From assembly GCA_964539665.1 (NCBI GenBank), contig CAZIKB010000014.1, forward strand, positions 8,137 through 72,136: a stretch of DNA of 64,000 nucleotides, written 5' to 3'. Positions 54,406 through 63,827 of the stretch are shown here, one piece after another. Both the position numbers and the translations under genes were made by a program. Each line of letters opens with the position of its first letter. Within the stretch, counting starts at the first letter, position 1. Source of the DNA: CAZIKB01 sp964539665. Lineage in GTDB: Bacteria; Zhuqueibacterota; Zhuqueibacteria; Oceanimicrobiales; Oceanimicrobiaceae. The notes beneath the pieces are model-generated. The model saw only the letters and a list, made by a program, of their open reading frames with translations. It did not search any database and was not told the origin of the DNA.

Positions 54406-57297
54406 TCACAATACCGTTCCTTTTAGATTTTTAAGTCGCTTTTTTGCATCTATCAATGCCGGTAAATCCTCGTCCGCATCTTTCCACATTTTCAGAAATT
54501 TTGTGTAATTTTTAAGGGCAAGATTACGATCACCTTTTTGCTCATAAATTTTACCTGATAAATAAATACTTTTCGGATAATACAATGCTCTTAATCCAAA
54601 ACTTATATTTCGTATTGACTGCATTTTAATAAATGACTGAGCTGACTTACTATATTCTTTTTGTTCAAATTGACATTCTGCCAGATGATAAAGTAATAAT
54701 ATATTTATATAATCCGGGCTAGAATGTTTTAGTGTATCCAGCAAAACCTCTGATTCTGTACATTCCTTCTTTTTATTGTGTATTAGTGATTGCACAGCTA
54801 ATTCCCACCATTTCAGAGACGCCGATTTTGCCAGATTTTCTGCTAAATCATATTCACCATTAAAAACATAGAATACAGTAAGGCTGAGCCAATAGAAATT
54901 ATAGTCAATACTTGCTTGATAAGGATAAGTTTTCCTTATTTCAATCTCAGCTGCTTTTATATCATCCTGACCCGTGTATATAAGATGGCCTTTCGCTATT
55001 TGCCAATATGCTGCTTGCGAAGTATCTTGTTGCTGCCAGTAATAGTTTATCACATAATCAGTTGCTTTTATTGATTCCCTGTATTTTCCAAGATAATTAT
55101 AAATTCCTACCAGAGTTGAATAACCAAGAAACCTTGAACTTTGCGGCTTGTCTTCTCCAATTAAAGTTATTAACTCTTTTTCAGCTTCATCATAGCGCTC
55201 TTGAAACACATAAAATTTAGCAACAATGCTAGTTAAATAATCTCTTTCAGGATGCAGTTCGCGTGTACGTTTTATGAATTGAAGTCCTTCTTGAAAACTT
55301 CCCAATTCAATAAAAGCATCAGAGAGCAAATTAAGTGATTCCTTTGAATCGGAGATAGAATTGTATTGTTTGGCAACATGAAACATATCTTCGTACAACC
55401 CTAAATCTCTATCTGTCCATGATAAATGCTGCAGAGCCCGAATAAAAACAGGATCCATTGCGAGCACCTTTTCAAGATACTGTTTTGCCTTAACTAAATC
55501 TCCAATATGGTAAGACCAGTCTCCAATGTTATACAGCATTTCTTTATCATTGGGATATATTTTCTCCATTTCATCTAAAACTTCAATTGCAGCGCTGCGT
55601 CCTTCCTGAATATTGGTAGCCAGAGCACGTGCCAGATATCTTTCTTTTTCTGGAATGCGATTAAGCATTGAAATTGCTTTGGTAATATATTTAGCTGAAT
55701 GTTGCGGATTCATTTCCCAATCAACAGCATAAGCCAATCTGTAATAGGCTAAACCAAACGTGGAATCTAATTTTATAGCTTTTTTTAACTCTTCTATAGC
55801 CAGGTCAAAATCCAATTTATCAATAAATTCTTCCCCTTTAAAATAATGCTGGTAGGCTTCAAGATTTTGTGATGTTATTTCTGCTACATTGGTGGTGCTG
55901 GCTTTGATCTCAGATACCTTCTCCTTTAAACCCTTCCGCACATTTTCTGACAGATTATCTATCATTGTTGGAATGCTTTCCTGACCTTCACCCTGTTCTT
56001 TGGAAGTAAATAAATATTCGTTTTTATCTACATTAAGAACTTTAAAATCAATCGTATAAAGTTTTCCAAATTTTCGTATGGTAGCAGTAGCCAGCGTATT
56101 CACTTTGGCTTCTATACAAATCCTTCTTCCTAATGATTCATCGATTCTTTCAATTTCACTTATTTTTAATTGTTTCAAAATATCAAACATTCGTGATCGG
56201 GTTAATACAGAAAGTCTTTTAGATTGCTCCAAAGCCGTAATCAGCATTCCGGAAAGACCGTTTAGTTCTGTTTCATTTGTTTCATTTATGAAATCAATTA
56301 CCGCAATTGGAATACGTTCATCTTCCTTTCCAGAATCATGCCGGGTAAATAAATATCCTATTACAGACAGGGTTATAATAACGAGTACAAATAAAGGAAT
56401 AATGATTTTTATAAACATATTTTTTTCTTTAAAAGTTTTCTCCGTCTTATAAAGTTCTTTGGATATTCTGGAGACTTTTACTGTATCCCTTTTTAATCTA
56501 TGCAGATCGATAAGCATATCTTTCATAGACTGGTAGCGGTTATTCGGATTTTTTTCTAACGACCGATTCAGTACATGCAGTAATTCAGATGAAATATCAG
56601 GTAAATGTTTTTCAACAGGCTCAGGTTCTTCATTTAAAATAGCATACATTAATGCTGCTTCATAATCCCCTTTAAAAGGTAATTGCCCCGTAAGCATTTC
56701 GTAAAGTACAATCCCAAAAGAAAAGACATCAGAGCGGGCATCAATTTCCCTACCATCAATTTGCTCAGGGGCCATATAAGCCAGAGTACCAACCGTACTG
56801 GATGATTTCGTCAGTTTTAGAGAACCTTTTAATTTAGCCAGCCCAAAATCCATCACCTTTGCCTGGTTAGCAGCTGTTATCATAATATTATCAGATTTAA
56901 CATCCCGATGAACAATTCCTTTGTTATGTGCCTCCTGTAACGCTTCTCCTATTTGAATAGCATAATCAAAAGAATTGTCAATTGTCAACTGAGAATTATC
57001 AATTATTAATTGTCTTAGGGTTTTTCCATCCACGTATTCCATGACAATAAATTGCTGTTCTTCAAATTCCTGAATATCATGTATAACACAAACATTTGGA
57101 TGATTCAGTGCAGCAGCAGCTTTGGCCTCCTGTAATAATCTTTCTTTTTCAGAATCATTTACTGTTAAATGTGATGGAAGAAATTTTAAGGCGACAGTTC
57201 GATCAAGTTTGGAATCATGGGCTTTGTAGACCACACCCATGCCGCCCTCGCCGAGTTTTTCGATGATTTCGTACTGAAAAATCTTCTTGCCAACCAT
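54406..57297 (-). CDS. Receptor-type Ser/Thr protein kinase with C-terminal TPR sensor
   Basis: The 963-residue protein starts with a PknB-type kinase domain (1-270): glycine loop LGEGGMGVVYKA, VALKFL lysine, catalytic IVHRDVKSDNIMI, DFGLAKLKG, GTLAYMAPEQIDG and DVFSFGIVLYEMLTGQLPF. All key residues are intact. One membrane helix (IIIPLFVLVIITLSVIGYLF) lies near residue 310. Outside is a FlgO-like segment (IPIAVIDFINETNETELNGL), then many TPRs. Such kinases sense envelope signals through the TPR part. The gene sits between the intact BNR-repeat gene and a decayed copy of that gene's 3' end. Confidence 0.9.
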   Translation of the reverse strand: MVGKKIFQYEIIEKLGEGGMGVVYKAHDSKLDRTVALKFLPSHLTVNDSEKERLLQEAKAAAALNHPNVCVIHDIQEFEEQQFIVMEYVDGKTLRQLIIDNSQLTIDNSFDYAIQIGEALQEAHNKGIVHRDVKSDNIMITAANQAKVMDFGLAKLKGSLKLTKSSSTVGTLAYMAPEQIDGREIDARSDVFSFGIVLYEMLTGQLPFKGDYEAALMYAILNEEPEPVEKHLPDISSELLHVLNRSLEKNPNNRYQSMKDMLIDLHRLKRDTVKVSRISKELYKTEKTFKEKNMFIKIIIPLFVLVIITLSVIGYLFTRHDSGKEDERIPIAVIDFINETNETELNGLSGMLITALEQSKRLSVLTRSRMFDILKQLKISEIERIDESLGRRICIEAKVNTLATATIRKFGKLYTIDFKVLNVDKNEYLFTSKEQGEGQESIPTMIDNLSENVRKGLKEKVSEIKASTTNVAEITSQNLEAYQHYFKGEEFIDKLDFDLAIEELKKAIKLDSTFGLAYYRLAYAVDWEMNPQHSAKYITKAISMLNRIPEKERYLARALATNIQEGRSAAIEVLDEMEKIYPNDKEMLYNIGDWSYHIGDLVKAKQYLEKVLAMDPVFIRALQHLSWTDRDLGLYEDMFHVAKQYNSISDSKESLNLLSDAFIELGSFQEGLQFIKRTRELHPERDYLTSIVAKFYVFQERYDEAEKELITLIGEDKPQSSRFLGYSTLVGIYNYLGKYRESIKATDYVINYYWQQQDTSQAAYWQIAKGHLIYTGQDDIKAAEIEIRKTYPYQASIDYNFYWLSLTVFYVFNGEYDLAENLAKSASLKWWELAVQSLIHNKKKECTESEVLLDTLKHSSPDYINILLLYHLAECQFEQKEYSKSAQSFIKMQSIRNISFGLRALYYPKSIYLSGKIYEQKGDRNLALKNYTKFLKMWKDADEDLPALIDAKKRLKNLKGTVL

Positions 57298-57346
57298 TAG
57301 CTATCCTTTATCAAGTAAGAAGTTTTAGATCTTGCACGTTCAGTAT

Positions 57347-57424
57347 AACACGGATTAACACTGATTTTTATTTTCATCTAAAAAAAATCTGCGAAAATCT
57401 GTGTAGTCAGTGTCATCCGTGTTC
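57347..57424. repeat. Palindromic element with CACGGATT/AATCTGTG arms
   Basis: Arms AACACGGATTAACACTGATT and AGTCAGTGTCATCCGTGTT are imperfect reverse complements around an A+T-rich centre with AAATCTGCGAAAATCTGTGT. It lies in the 135-base spacer between the kinase and BNR-repeat genes and could form a strong hairpin in a transcript running across. Confidence 0.6.
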
Positions 57425-57432
57425 TATTCGGT

Positions 57433-60400
57433 TCAATCCTTTTCCACGATCACCCTTTCCTTCCCGCGTGTTTGAAGCATTGCATTAAACTCTTTAATGT
57501 CCGAATCCAGAATTTTGCGAAGATCAGTAAGATGTCCGGCAAGCGTTTTCTCGATGTCTGTCAGACGTTCGTATGCATCGCGGCCTGGCTTCTGGTCAGC
57601 GCTGGTGGTCATGCCGTACATGTAGGTTAACTGCCTTACCAGTTTGGGTTTAAGCTGTGCCCCTACCTTGCCTTCTTTGGTCTGCACAAGCTCTTCCTCT
57701 ACCATCGTTAACTTTTCGCTGACAGACCTGGCCTGTAAAGATGCTTCGTCGCCATTCTCGAATTCCTTTGCGAAACTGTCAATTTGATTTCGTATCGACC
57801 TGATTTGAATGACAGCTTTCCTCGCTTCGCTGATCCGGTCGCATGTCCGGCTGTTCAAATCAAACTGTTCCCGCAGGTGCGCCAGTGTAACATTGTCTTT
57901 GGCCACTCGCGGATCAATCAGAACTTCAAAGCTCTGGGTTTGACTCCATTTGCCAACATTCAAACGCACTTGATAGGAACCCGGCACGGCCAGTGGACCA
58001 CTGCCGCCGCTTCTACCCTGCTCTAAAGCTATCGGGCCGGGATAACGCAGATCCCAGATGAAGCGATGCATGCCGGCTTTCTTCGACAACCCTGGCTCAC
58101 TTTGGTCGCCAAATCGACTCTGTGACATGCTTTCCTGCCTTGAGTCTCTTTTCTTGTCCTCTGCAGTTTTACTAAAAAATGTACGGATGAGATTTTCTTT
58201 CGCATCCAAAATCTCCAGCGTGACTCTATCTTTGGGCTCGTTTGCAAAATAGTAGTGAATCATAACGCCATTTGGAGGATACTCAGGCGCTGAACTACCT
58301 CCTCTGCTTGACCACCGCATACGGTACGTGTCACGTGGTTGATAAAGGTTGGAATTTGCAGACGCAACTTTTTGGTTGATTTGATGCAAAGGAGTCACAT
58401 CATCTAAAATCCAGAAAGACCTGCCCATGGTGGACAGCACTAAATCTTTTCTGTGCACCTTAATATCTGTGACCGGCGTGGCCGGTAGATCAAGTTGGAA
58501 TGTTTGCCAGTGTGCGCCATCGTCAAAGGAGACGAACAGGCCAAACTCTGTACCGGCATACAAAAGTCCTTCACGATCGGGATCTTCCCGAACTACTCGA
58601 GTCGGCTGGTCTGCCGGAAGGCCGTTTTTGCCGTCGGTCAGCAATTGCCAGTTTTTACCATAATTATTCGTGCTGTAGATGTATGGCGACCAGTCATCCA
58701 GCATATAGCGGTAAATCGCCACCAGTGCCTTGCCTGGTTTATGTGGTGAAGGATCGATGGTTTGCACTCGTCCTCCAGATGGAAGTCCTTTTGGTGTAAT
58801 ATTTTGCCAGTTCCTGCCGCCATCGCGGGAGATGTGTACCAGACCGTCGTTCGAGCCAACCCAGAGCACGCCTTCTTCGTGCAGCGATTCACGCAACTGA
58901 TAGATGCTGCTGTAAATTTCCTCGCCAGTGATGTCACGTGTGATTGGACCGCCGGAGTAACCTTGTTTATCCGGTTCGTTAGCCGTGAGGTCCGGGCTGA
59001 TTATTTCCCAGGTCTGGCCTTCATTAGTGGTTTTGTGAACATACTGTGATGTGTGGTAAATGACCTTTGGATTGTGCGGTGACAGCTCAATTGGTGAAGT
59101 CCTCTGAAAGCGATAAGGCATTTCACTCGCTGCGTGTCCATAGTTAAAATGTGGGTATACCCAGTACTGCTGTTCCTGGCCGGTCTCGTGGTTGTAGCGG
59201 CTGAACCTGCCTTTGCACCCGCCGTAAACAATGTTCGGATTATCAGGATGCACAGCAATCGGTCCGGTTTCACAGCCAGCAACGGCATACCAATTCTGCA
59301 TTGGAGAAATAGGCCGGCTCGAAGTCGGTGGAATGCTTGGCACCATGATAGTGCTGTTATCCTGTTGCTCGCCATACACCCAGTACGGAATCTGGTTGTC
59401 AACTACAACATGGTAAAGTTCTGCAGTCGGCTGGTTATATTGGCCAGTCCAGGTTTTTCCGCCATTCAGGCTGACATTCACACCACCGTCGTTCGCCTGG
59501 AAAAGGAAGTCAGAATTGTCCGGATGAATCCACATGTCGTGGTTATCACCGTGGGGTGTTCGTATTCGTACAAAGCTGCTTCCCGCGTCCACCGATTTGA
59601 AAAAACCTTCGTTACTGACATAAACGGTGTTCTCGTCGTTTGGATCTGCGTCTATGTGGGTATAGTAAAAAGGCCGGTACATGAGACTTTTTTGTGAATT
59701 GATGAACTGGAAACTCTCGCCGGCATCGTCTGAACGGTAGAGGCCGCCCTGTTCGTTGGGCGCTTCCACCAGCGCATAAACACGGTCTGTATTCTTCGGA
59801 GAGATTGAAACGCTGATTTTACCGACAACACCCTGAGGCAAACCTTCTGTGATCTTGGTCCAGTCGTCGCCGCCGTCTGTGGTCATGTAGATGCCGCTCT
59901 CCACGCCGCCGCTGATAATGGTCCAGGGCCTGCGTTCGGCACGCCACATGGCTGCATAAATCTCGTGTGGATTATCCGGATTCATGGCCAGATCTACAGC
60001 GCCAGTGCTGTCGGAAACAAACAGTACCCGCTGCCAACTCTCTCCGCCGTCCCTGGTGAGGTAAACACCCCGCTCCGGATTCGGTCCAAACGGATGGCCC
60101 AGCGCAGCAACATAAACCGACCTGGGATCATCGGGATTTACCACCATGGCGCCAATTTGACCTGCTTCAGGCAATCCAATAAACTTCCAGCTCTTGCCGG
60201 CGTCCGTTGACTTGTACACCCCGCGACCCGTGGAAACATTACTGCGGATACAGGCGGAGCCGGTGCCCACGTAAATTATATTGGGATCTGATTTGGCTAC
60301 TGCGATAGCGCCTATGGAACCGACTGTAAAATACTTGTCTGAGATGTTTTCATATTCCTGACCGTTTGAGGTGGTTTTCCAAACGCCTCCACCGGTTCCA

Positions 60401-60642
60401 CCAAAGTAGAGTGTGGGCGGATTCGTTGGCACACCAGCCACAGCGGTTACCCGTCCACCTCGGTGAGGCCCGATCATGCGGTATTCCAGCCCTTCGTAGA
60501 GCGCCGGGTTGAAAATTATATTCGGATCGGAGTTTTTACTTTGAGCAAATAATGAGGCGCTATTTACTATTAACAGAAACAGCAAGATGCTGGCTACCGC
60601 TGCTAATTGTGGAATCGTGTTTTTTGAAATAATGTTTCGCAT
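57433..60642 (-). CDS. Large exported BNR/sortilin (VPS10)-like repeat protein
   Basis: The 1069-residue protein has a signal peptide (LLFLLIVNSASLFAQ), then the family opening YRMIGPHRGGRVTAVAGVP and many BNR/Asp-box repeats (VYKSTDAGKSWKFIGLP, VYLTRDGGESWQRVLF, IYMTTDGGDDWTKITEG, VHISRDGGRNWQNITP), forming one or two beta-propellers. A C-terminal Ig-like piece (PGSYQVRLNVGKWSQTQSFE) and a helical tail follow. Such proteins are annotated as glycosyl-hydrolase-like or sortilin-like and probably bind peptides or glycans; no catalytic residues are evident. The ribosome site AGGAGGAAAT precedes the ATG. A decayed copy of its C-terminus lies at 53875-54400. Confidence 0.88.
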   Translation of the reverse strand: MRNIISKNTIPQLAAVASILLFLLIVNSASLFAQSKNSDPNIIFNPALYEGLEYRMIGPHRGGRVTAVAGVPTNPPTLYFGGTGGGVWKTTSNGQEYENISDKYFTVGSIGAIAVAKSDPNIIYVGTGSACIRSNVSTGRGVYKSTDAGKSWKFIGLPEAGQIGAMVVNPDDPRSVYVAALGHPFGPNPERGVYLTRDGGESWQRVLFVSDSTGAVDLAMNPDNPHEIYAAMWRAERRPWTIISGGVESGIYMTTDGGDDWTKITEGLPQGVVGKISVSISPKNTDRVYALVEAPNEQGGLYRSDDAGESFQFINSQKSLMYRPFYYTHIDADPNDENTVYVSNEGFFKSVDAGSSFVRIRTPHGDNHDMWIHPDNSDFLFQANDGGVNVSLNGGKTWTGQYNQPTAELYHVVVDNQIPYWVYGEQQDNSTIMVPSIPPTSSRPISPMQNWYAVAGCETGPIAVHPDNPNIVYGGCKGRFSRYNHETGQEQQYWVYPHFNYGHAASEMPYRFQRTSPIELSPHNPKVIYHTSQYVHKTTNEGQTWEIISPDLTANEPDKQGYSGGPITRDITGEEIYSSIYQLRESLHEEGVLWVGSNDGLVHISRDGGRNWQNITPKGLPSGGRVQTIDPSPHKPGKALVAIYRYMLDDWSPYIYSTNNYGKNWQLLTDGKNGLPADQPTRVVREDPDREGLLYAGTEFGLFVSFDDGAHWQTFQLDLPATPVTDIKVHRKDLVLSTMGRSFWILDDVTPLHQINQKVASANSNLYQPRDTYRMRWSSRGGSSAPEYPPNGVMIHYYFANEPKDRVTLEILDAKENLIRTFFSKTAEDKKRDSRQESMSQSRFGDQSEPGLSKKAGMHRFIWDLRYPGPIALEQGRSGGSGPLAVPGSYQVRLNVGKWSQTQSFEVLIDPRVAKDNVTLAHLREQFDLNSRTCDRISEARKAVIQIRSIRNQIDSFAKEFENGDEASLQARSVSEKLTMVEEELVQTKEGKVGAQLKPKLVRQLTYMYGMTTSADQKPGRDAYERLTDIEKTLAGHLTDLRKILDSDIKEFNAMLQTRGKERVIVEKD

Positions 60643-61035
60643 GGAATTTCCTCCTCTTGAAGTGAACTTTTATGGTAGTTAACAATTTGATGACTTTCTT
60701 ATCAAAATAAAACGTTGTGAAGCGATCTTGTTGGATGATTGGAGTACTGGAGTAATAATGTGTACAATTGCTCACATGATCCCGCGCTCGTATTTATCCA
60801 GGACTTCAACCTTCCAACACTGCATCATTGTTTAATGAAAACAAAATTTGAAAATAATGCAACAATTTAGTTGAATTTACAGAAATAAACAACTAAATTT
60901 AGATAATTACAGATGTCTCCCAATTGAATAAAAATTCAGGTATAGAAATCTAACGGATGGAGCTTATAAAACTTTTTCGAGTTAACTGTTTTTTTAGGAT
61001 GTCTACACTATATTTTAAGATAGAAGGAAACGAAG
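60643..61035. other. Divergent non-coding region
   Basis: Nearly 400 A+T-rich bases between the BNR-repeat gene (minus) and the type III mod gene (plus). It must hold promoters for both. No repeat or clear promoter boxes were picked out. Confidence 0.4.
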
Positions 61036-62703
61036 TTGCCAAAAAAATATGATTATTCTGGTTGGTCAAAAGAAGATTTGATTAAACGAGTCCACGAACT
61101 GGAAAAGCGGAAGAAATACGGTCTGGTGTGGGATGAAGAGCGGGAGCTTGAACAAGTGGTTTTGCAGTGCAAAAAAGAGTTGCCTGTTTTAAAAGAAGTA
61201 AAAGAAAAAGAAATAAAAAACAACCCCGATAAACCTACTCATATTTTAATTGAAGGCGATAATTATCATGCGTTGTCTGTTTTGAATTATACACACGAAA
61301 AGTCTATTGATATAATTTACATTGACCCACCATATAATACCGGCGCAAGAGACTGGAAATATAACAATAATTATGTTGATAATAATGATTCCTATCGCCA
61401 TAGCAAATGGCTATCACTCATGAATAATCGTTTAAAAATAACAAAATCATTATTAAAGGAAGATGGTGTTCTGGTTATAGCGATTGATGATAATGAAGTG
61501 CATAGATTGCGTCTTTTAATTGAAGATATTTTCCCTGACTCTGATACTACATCGATAACAGTTGTGCAAAATCCACGTGGAAATATAACAAAGAATTTTG
61601 CACGAACGCACGAATATGCACTATTTGTAATTCCAAAAGGAGCAGCAGTAATTGAAAGATTGGTCGTTCCAAATAAAACACCTAGGAAACTTAGGCGATG
61701 GGGCCACAATTCTGAAAGGAGGGCACGGCCAACAATGTTTTATCCAATATATATAAAAGATAACCGTGTTCTCAGAGTTGGGCAGATTCCGGATGATGAT
61801 CATCATCCAGATTCTAAGAATATTGAAATGGATAATGGAGAAATTGAGATTTGGCCTATTGATCAAAATGGAATTGAAAGAAGATGGAATTTTGGACTTG
61901 ATAAAATTAACAATGAACTTGATAGAATTAAACCCATTAGAAAAAAGAAACTTGTTGATCTTTTCATTACTGATGAAATTACTGTACCTAAAACAGTTTG
62001 GACAGATCCAGAATTTGAAGCAGGTAGAAATGGTGCGACTTTAGTAAGGAAGATGACACAAAATGTATTCCCGTATCCTAAATCGATATTTACTGTAAAA
62101 AGATGTATTGAATTAGTTGTAAAAAATAAACATGATGCAATAATATTAGATTATTTTGCTGGCTCTGCGACTACGGGGCATGCCGTTTTAGAATTGAATG
62201 AAAGTGATAATGGTAGAAGACAGGCTATCATTTGTACAAATAATGAAAATAATATTGCGCACGATATTACTTTCCCAAGGATGAAAAGTGCAGTACAAGG
62301 ATATGGCGATGCAGATAGTTGGGTAGATGGAATCAAAGAGAATTTAAAATATTATACAACTGATTTTGTACCAGCAGTATCTACCGATGAAAACAAAGGA
62401 AAATTAACCAGACAATCGATTGAAATGCTGTGCCTACGGGAAAATACCTTTGAGCCTGTACTGCAAGAAGAACTAATGAAAATATTCCAGAACAAAGAAA
62501 AATATTGTGCCATTTTATTTGACCAACTGAAAATTACCAAATTAAAAAAAATCATCAAAGATTATGACAAACCTGTTCACCTTTATATTTTTTCTTTGGG
62601 TGATGATGATTTCGCCGACGAATTTTTGGATATGAAAGATAAAGTGACCGTAAAATCTATACCTGCAGCAATATTAAGAGTTTACAGAAGGATTTTTAAA
62701 TGA
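61036..62703 (+). CDS. mod: Type III DNA-methyltransferase (Mod), adenine N6-specific
   Basis: The start is TTG, with GAAGGAAACGAAG upstream; it fits the family N-terminus. In the 555-residue protein motif IV, DPPYNT, is at residues 97-102 and precedes motif I, FAGSATTG, near 374-381, the order of beta-group N6-adenine methyltransferases such as type III Mod. Further blocks are KWLSLMNNRLKITKSLLKED and VLVIAIDDNEV. It would methylate the host recognition site and lend site specificity to Res. It overlaps the next gene by four bases. The region is markedly A+T-rich compared with the upstream genes, consistent with transfer. Confidence 0.9.
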   Translation: MPKKYDYSGWSKEDLIKRVHELEKRKKYGLVWDEERELEQVVLQCKKELPVLKEVKEKEIKNNPDKPTHILIEGDNYHALSVLNYTHEKSIDIIYIDPPYNTGARDWKYNNNYVDNNDSYRHSKWLSLMNNRLKITKSLLKEDGVLVIAIDDNEVHRLRLLIEDIFPDSDTTSITVVQNPRGNITKNFARTHEYALFVIPKGAAVIERLVVPNKTPRKLRRWGHNSERRARPTMFYPIYIKDNRVLRVGQIPDDDHHPDSKNIEMDNGEIEIWPIDQNGIERRWNFGLDKINNELDRIKPIRKKKLVDLFITDEITVPKTVWTDPEFEAGRNGATLVRKMTQNVFPYPKSIFTVKRCIELVVKNKHDAIILDYFAGSATTGHAVLELNESDNGRRQAIICTNNENNIAHDITFPRMKSAVQGYGDADSWVDGIKENLKYYTTDFVPAVSTDENKGKLTRQSIEMLCLRENTFEPVLQEELMKIFQNKEKYCAILFDQLKITKLKKIIKDYDKPVHLYIFSLGDDDFADEFLDMKDKVTVKSIPAAILRVYRRIFK

Positions 62704-63827
62704 GTAAAAAGGGAGTTTTAAGAAACGATTCTCCGTTAATTAGCCGTATTGGCGAGATTATTATAGAAGCGAGAAAACAAACCGTTCGAACTGTGAATGT
62801 AATTCTTATTAAGACCTACTGGGAGATCGGCAGAGAAATTGTTGAACATGAGTTGGACGGAAAACTTCGAGCTGACTACGGGAAAGAAACGCTTAAATCA
62901 ATTTCTATAGATTTAGTTCATCAATATGGTAAAGGTTTTTCATTTCCCAATATAAAGAGAATGAAACAATTTTATTTTGCTTATCAAATAGGCTCAACAG
63001 CGTCGAGCCTTTTAAATACAAAAGAAATTGTCACAACGACGATTAAAAATTCAAAACCTGAAAAAGTGCCGACAGTGTCTGCCAAATCTGTTCTTTCGGA
63101 AAAAATGCTTACCCGTTTGAGCTGGTCGCACATTTGCCTGCTTTTAGCAGTTTCGGACAAAGACGCTCGTTCATTTTATGAAATTGAAATCGTTGAAAAT
63201 GGCTGGTCTGTTAGAGAAACAAAGCGGCAGATAGAAAGCATGCTTTTTGAACGTTTGGTTTTGAGCAAAGATAAAAAAGGCTTGCTTAAGTTAGCTCAAA
63301 AAGGGCAGATCATTGAAAAACCTGAAGATGCAATTAAGGACCCGTATGTTCTGGAATTTCTCGGATTAAATGAAAATGAAAATTGGCATGAATCCGATTT
63401 AGAACAGGCACTGATGGATCACCTGCAAAAATTCTTACTGGAGCTGGGCAAAGGATTCATGTTTGTCGATATACAGATGCGCATATCAATCAATAATGAG
63501 CACTATCGGATAGACATGGTATTTTATAATAAATATTTAAGATCGTATATTCTGATAGATCTGAAATCAGGAAAATTCGACCATTCTGATTACGGGCAAA
63601 TGAAATTCTATCTCAATTATTTTCAGGAAGAATTTAATGATGAAGGAGATAATGATCCAATCGGTATCATCCTGTGCTACGAAAGGAATGCTGAATTTGT
63701 AAAATATGTTCTTAAAAACGAAAAAAATATCTTTGCCAAAAAATTCTTGTTGTCTCTTCCGGAGAAACAAAAGCTATTGGCAGAAGTGCATCGAGTCAAA
63801 GAAAAGTTTGAAAGAAAAAACCAATGA
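62700..63827 (+). CDS. YhcG/DUF1016 family PD-(D/E)XK nuclease-like protein
   Basis: The 375-residue protein has the DUF1016 N-terminal domain (LIKTYWEIGREIVEHELDG, GKGFSFPNIKRMKQFYFAYQ, LSWSHICLLLAVSDKDARSF, YEIEIVENGWSVRETKRQIE) and a C-terminal PD-(D/E)XK-like nuclease domain with IDMVFYN and LIDLKSGKF as the likely metal-binding pair. DUF1016 proteins occur often inside restriction and defence loci. Here the start overlaps the mod stop (ATGA) and the end overlaps the res start, so it belongs to the same transcript. It may add nuclease function or replace the usual Res endonuclease domain. Confidence 0.88.
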   Translation: MSKKGVLRNDSPLISRIGEIIIEARKQTVRTVNVILIKTYWEIGREIVEHELDGKLRADYGKETLKSISIDLVHQYGKGFSFPNIKRMKQFYFAYQIGSTASSLLNTKEIVTTTIKNSKPEKVPTVSAKSVLSEKMLTRLSWSHICLLLAVSDKDARSFYEIEIVENGWSVRETKRQIESMLFERLVLSKDKKGLLKLAQKGQIIEKPEDAIKDPYVLEFLGLNENENWHESDLEQALMDHLQKFLLELGKGFMFVDIQMRISINNEHYRIDMVFYNKYLRSYILIDLKSGKFDHSDYGQMKFYLNYFQEEFNDEGDNDPIGIILCYERNAEFVKYVLKNEKNIFAKKFLLSLPEKQKLLAEVHRVKEKFERKNQ

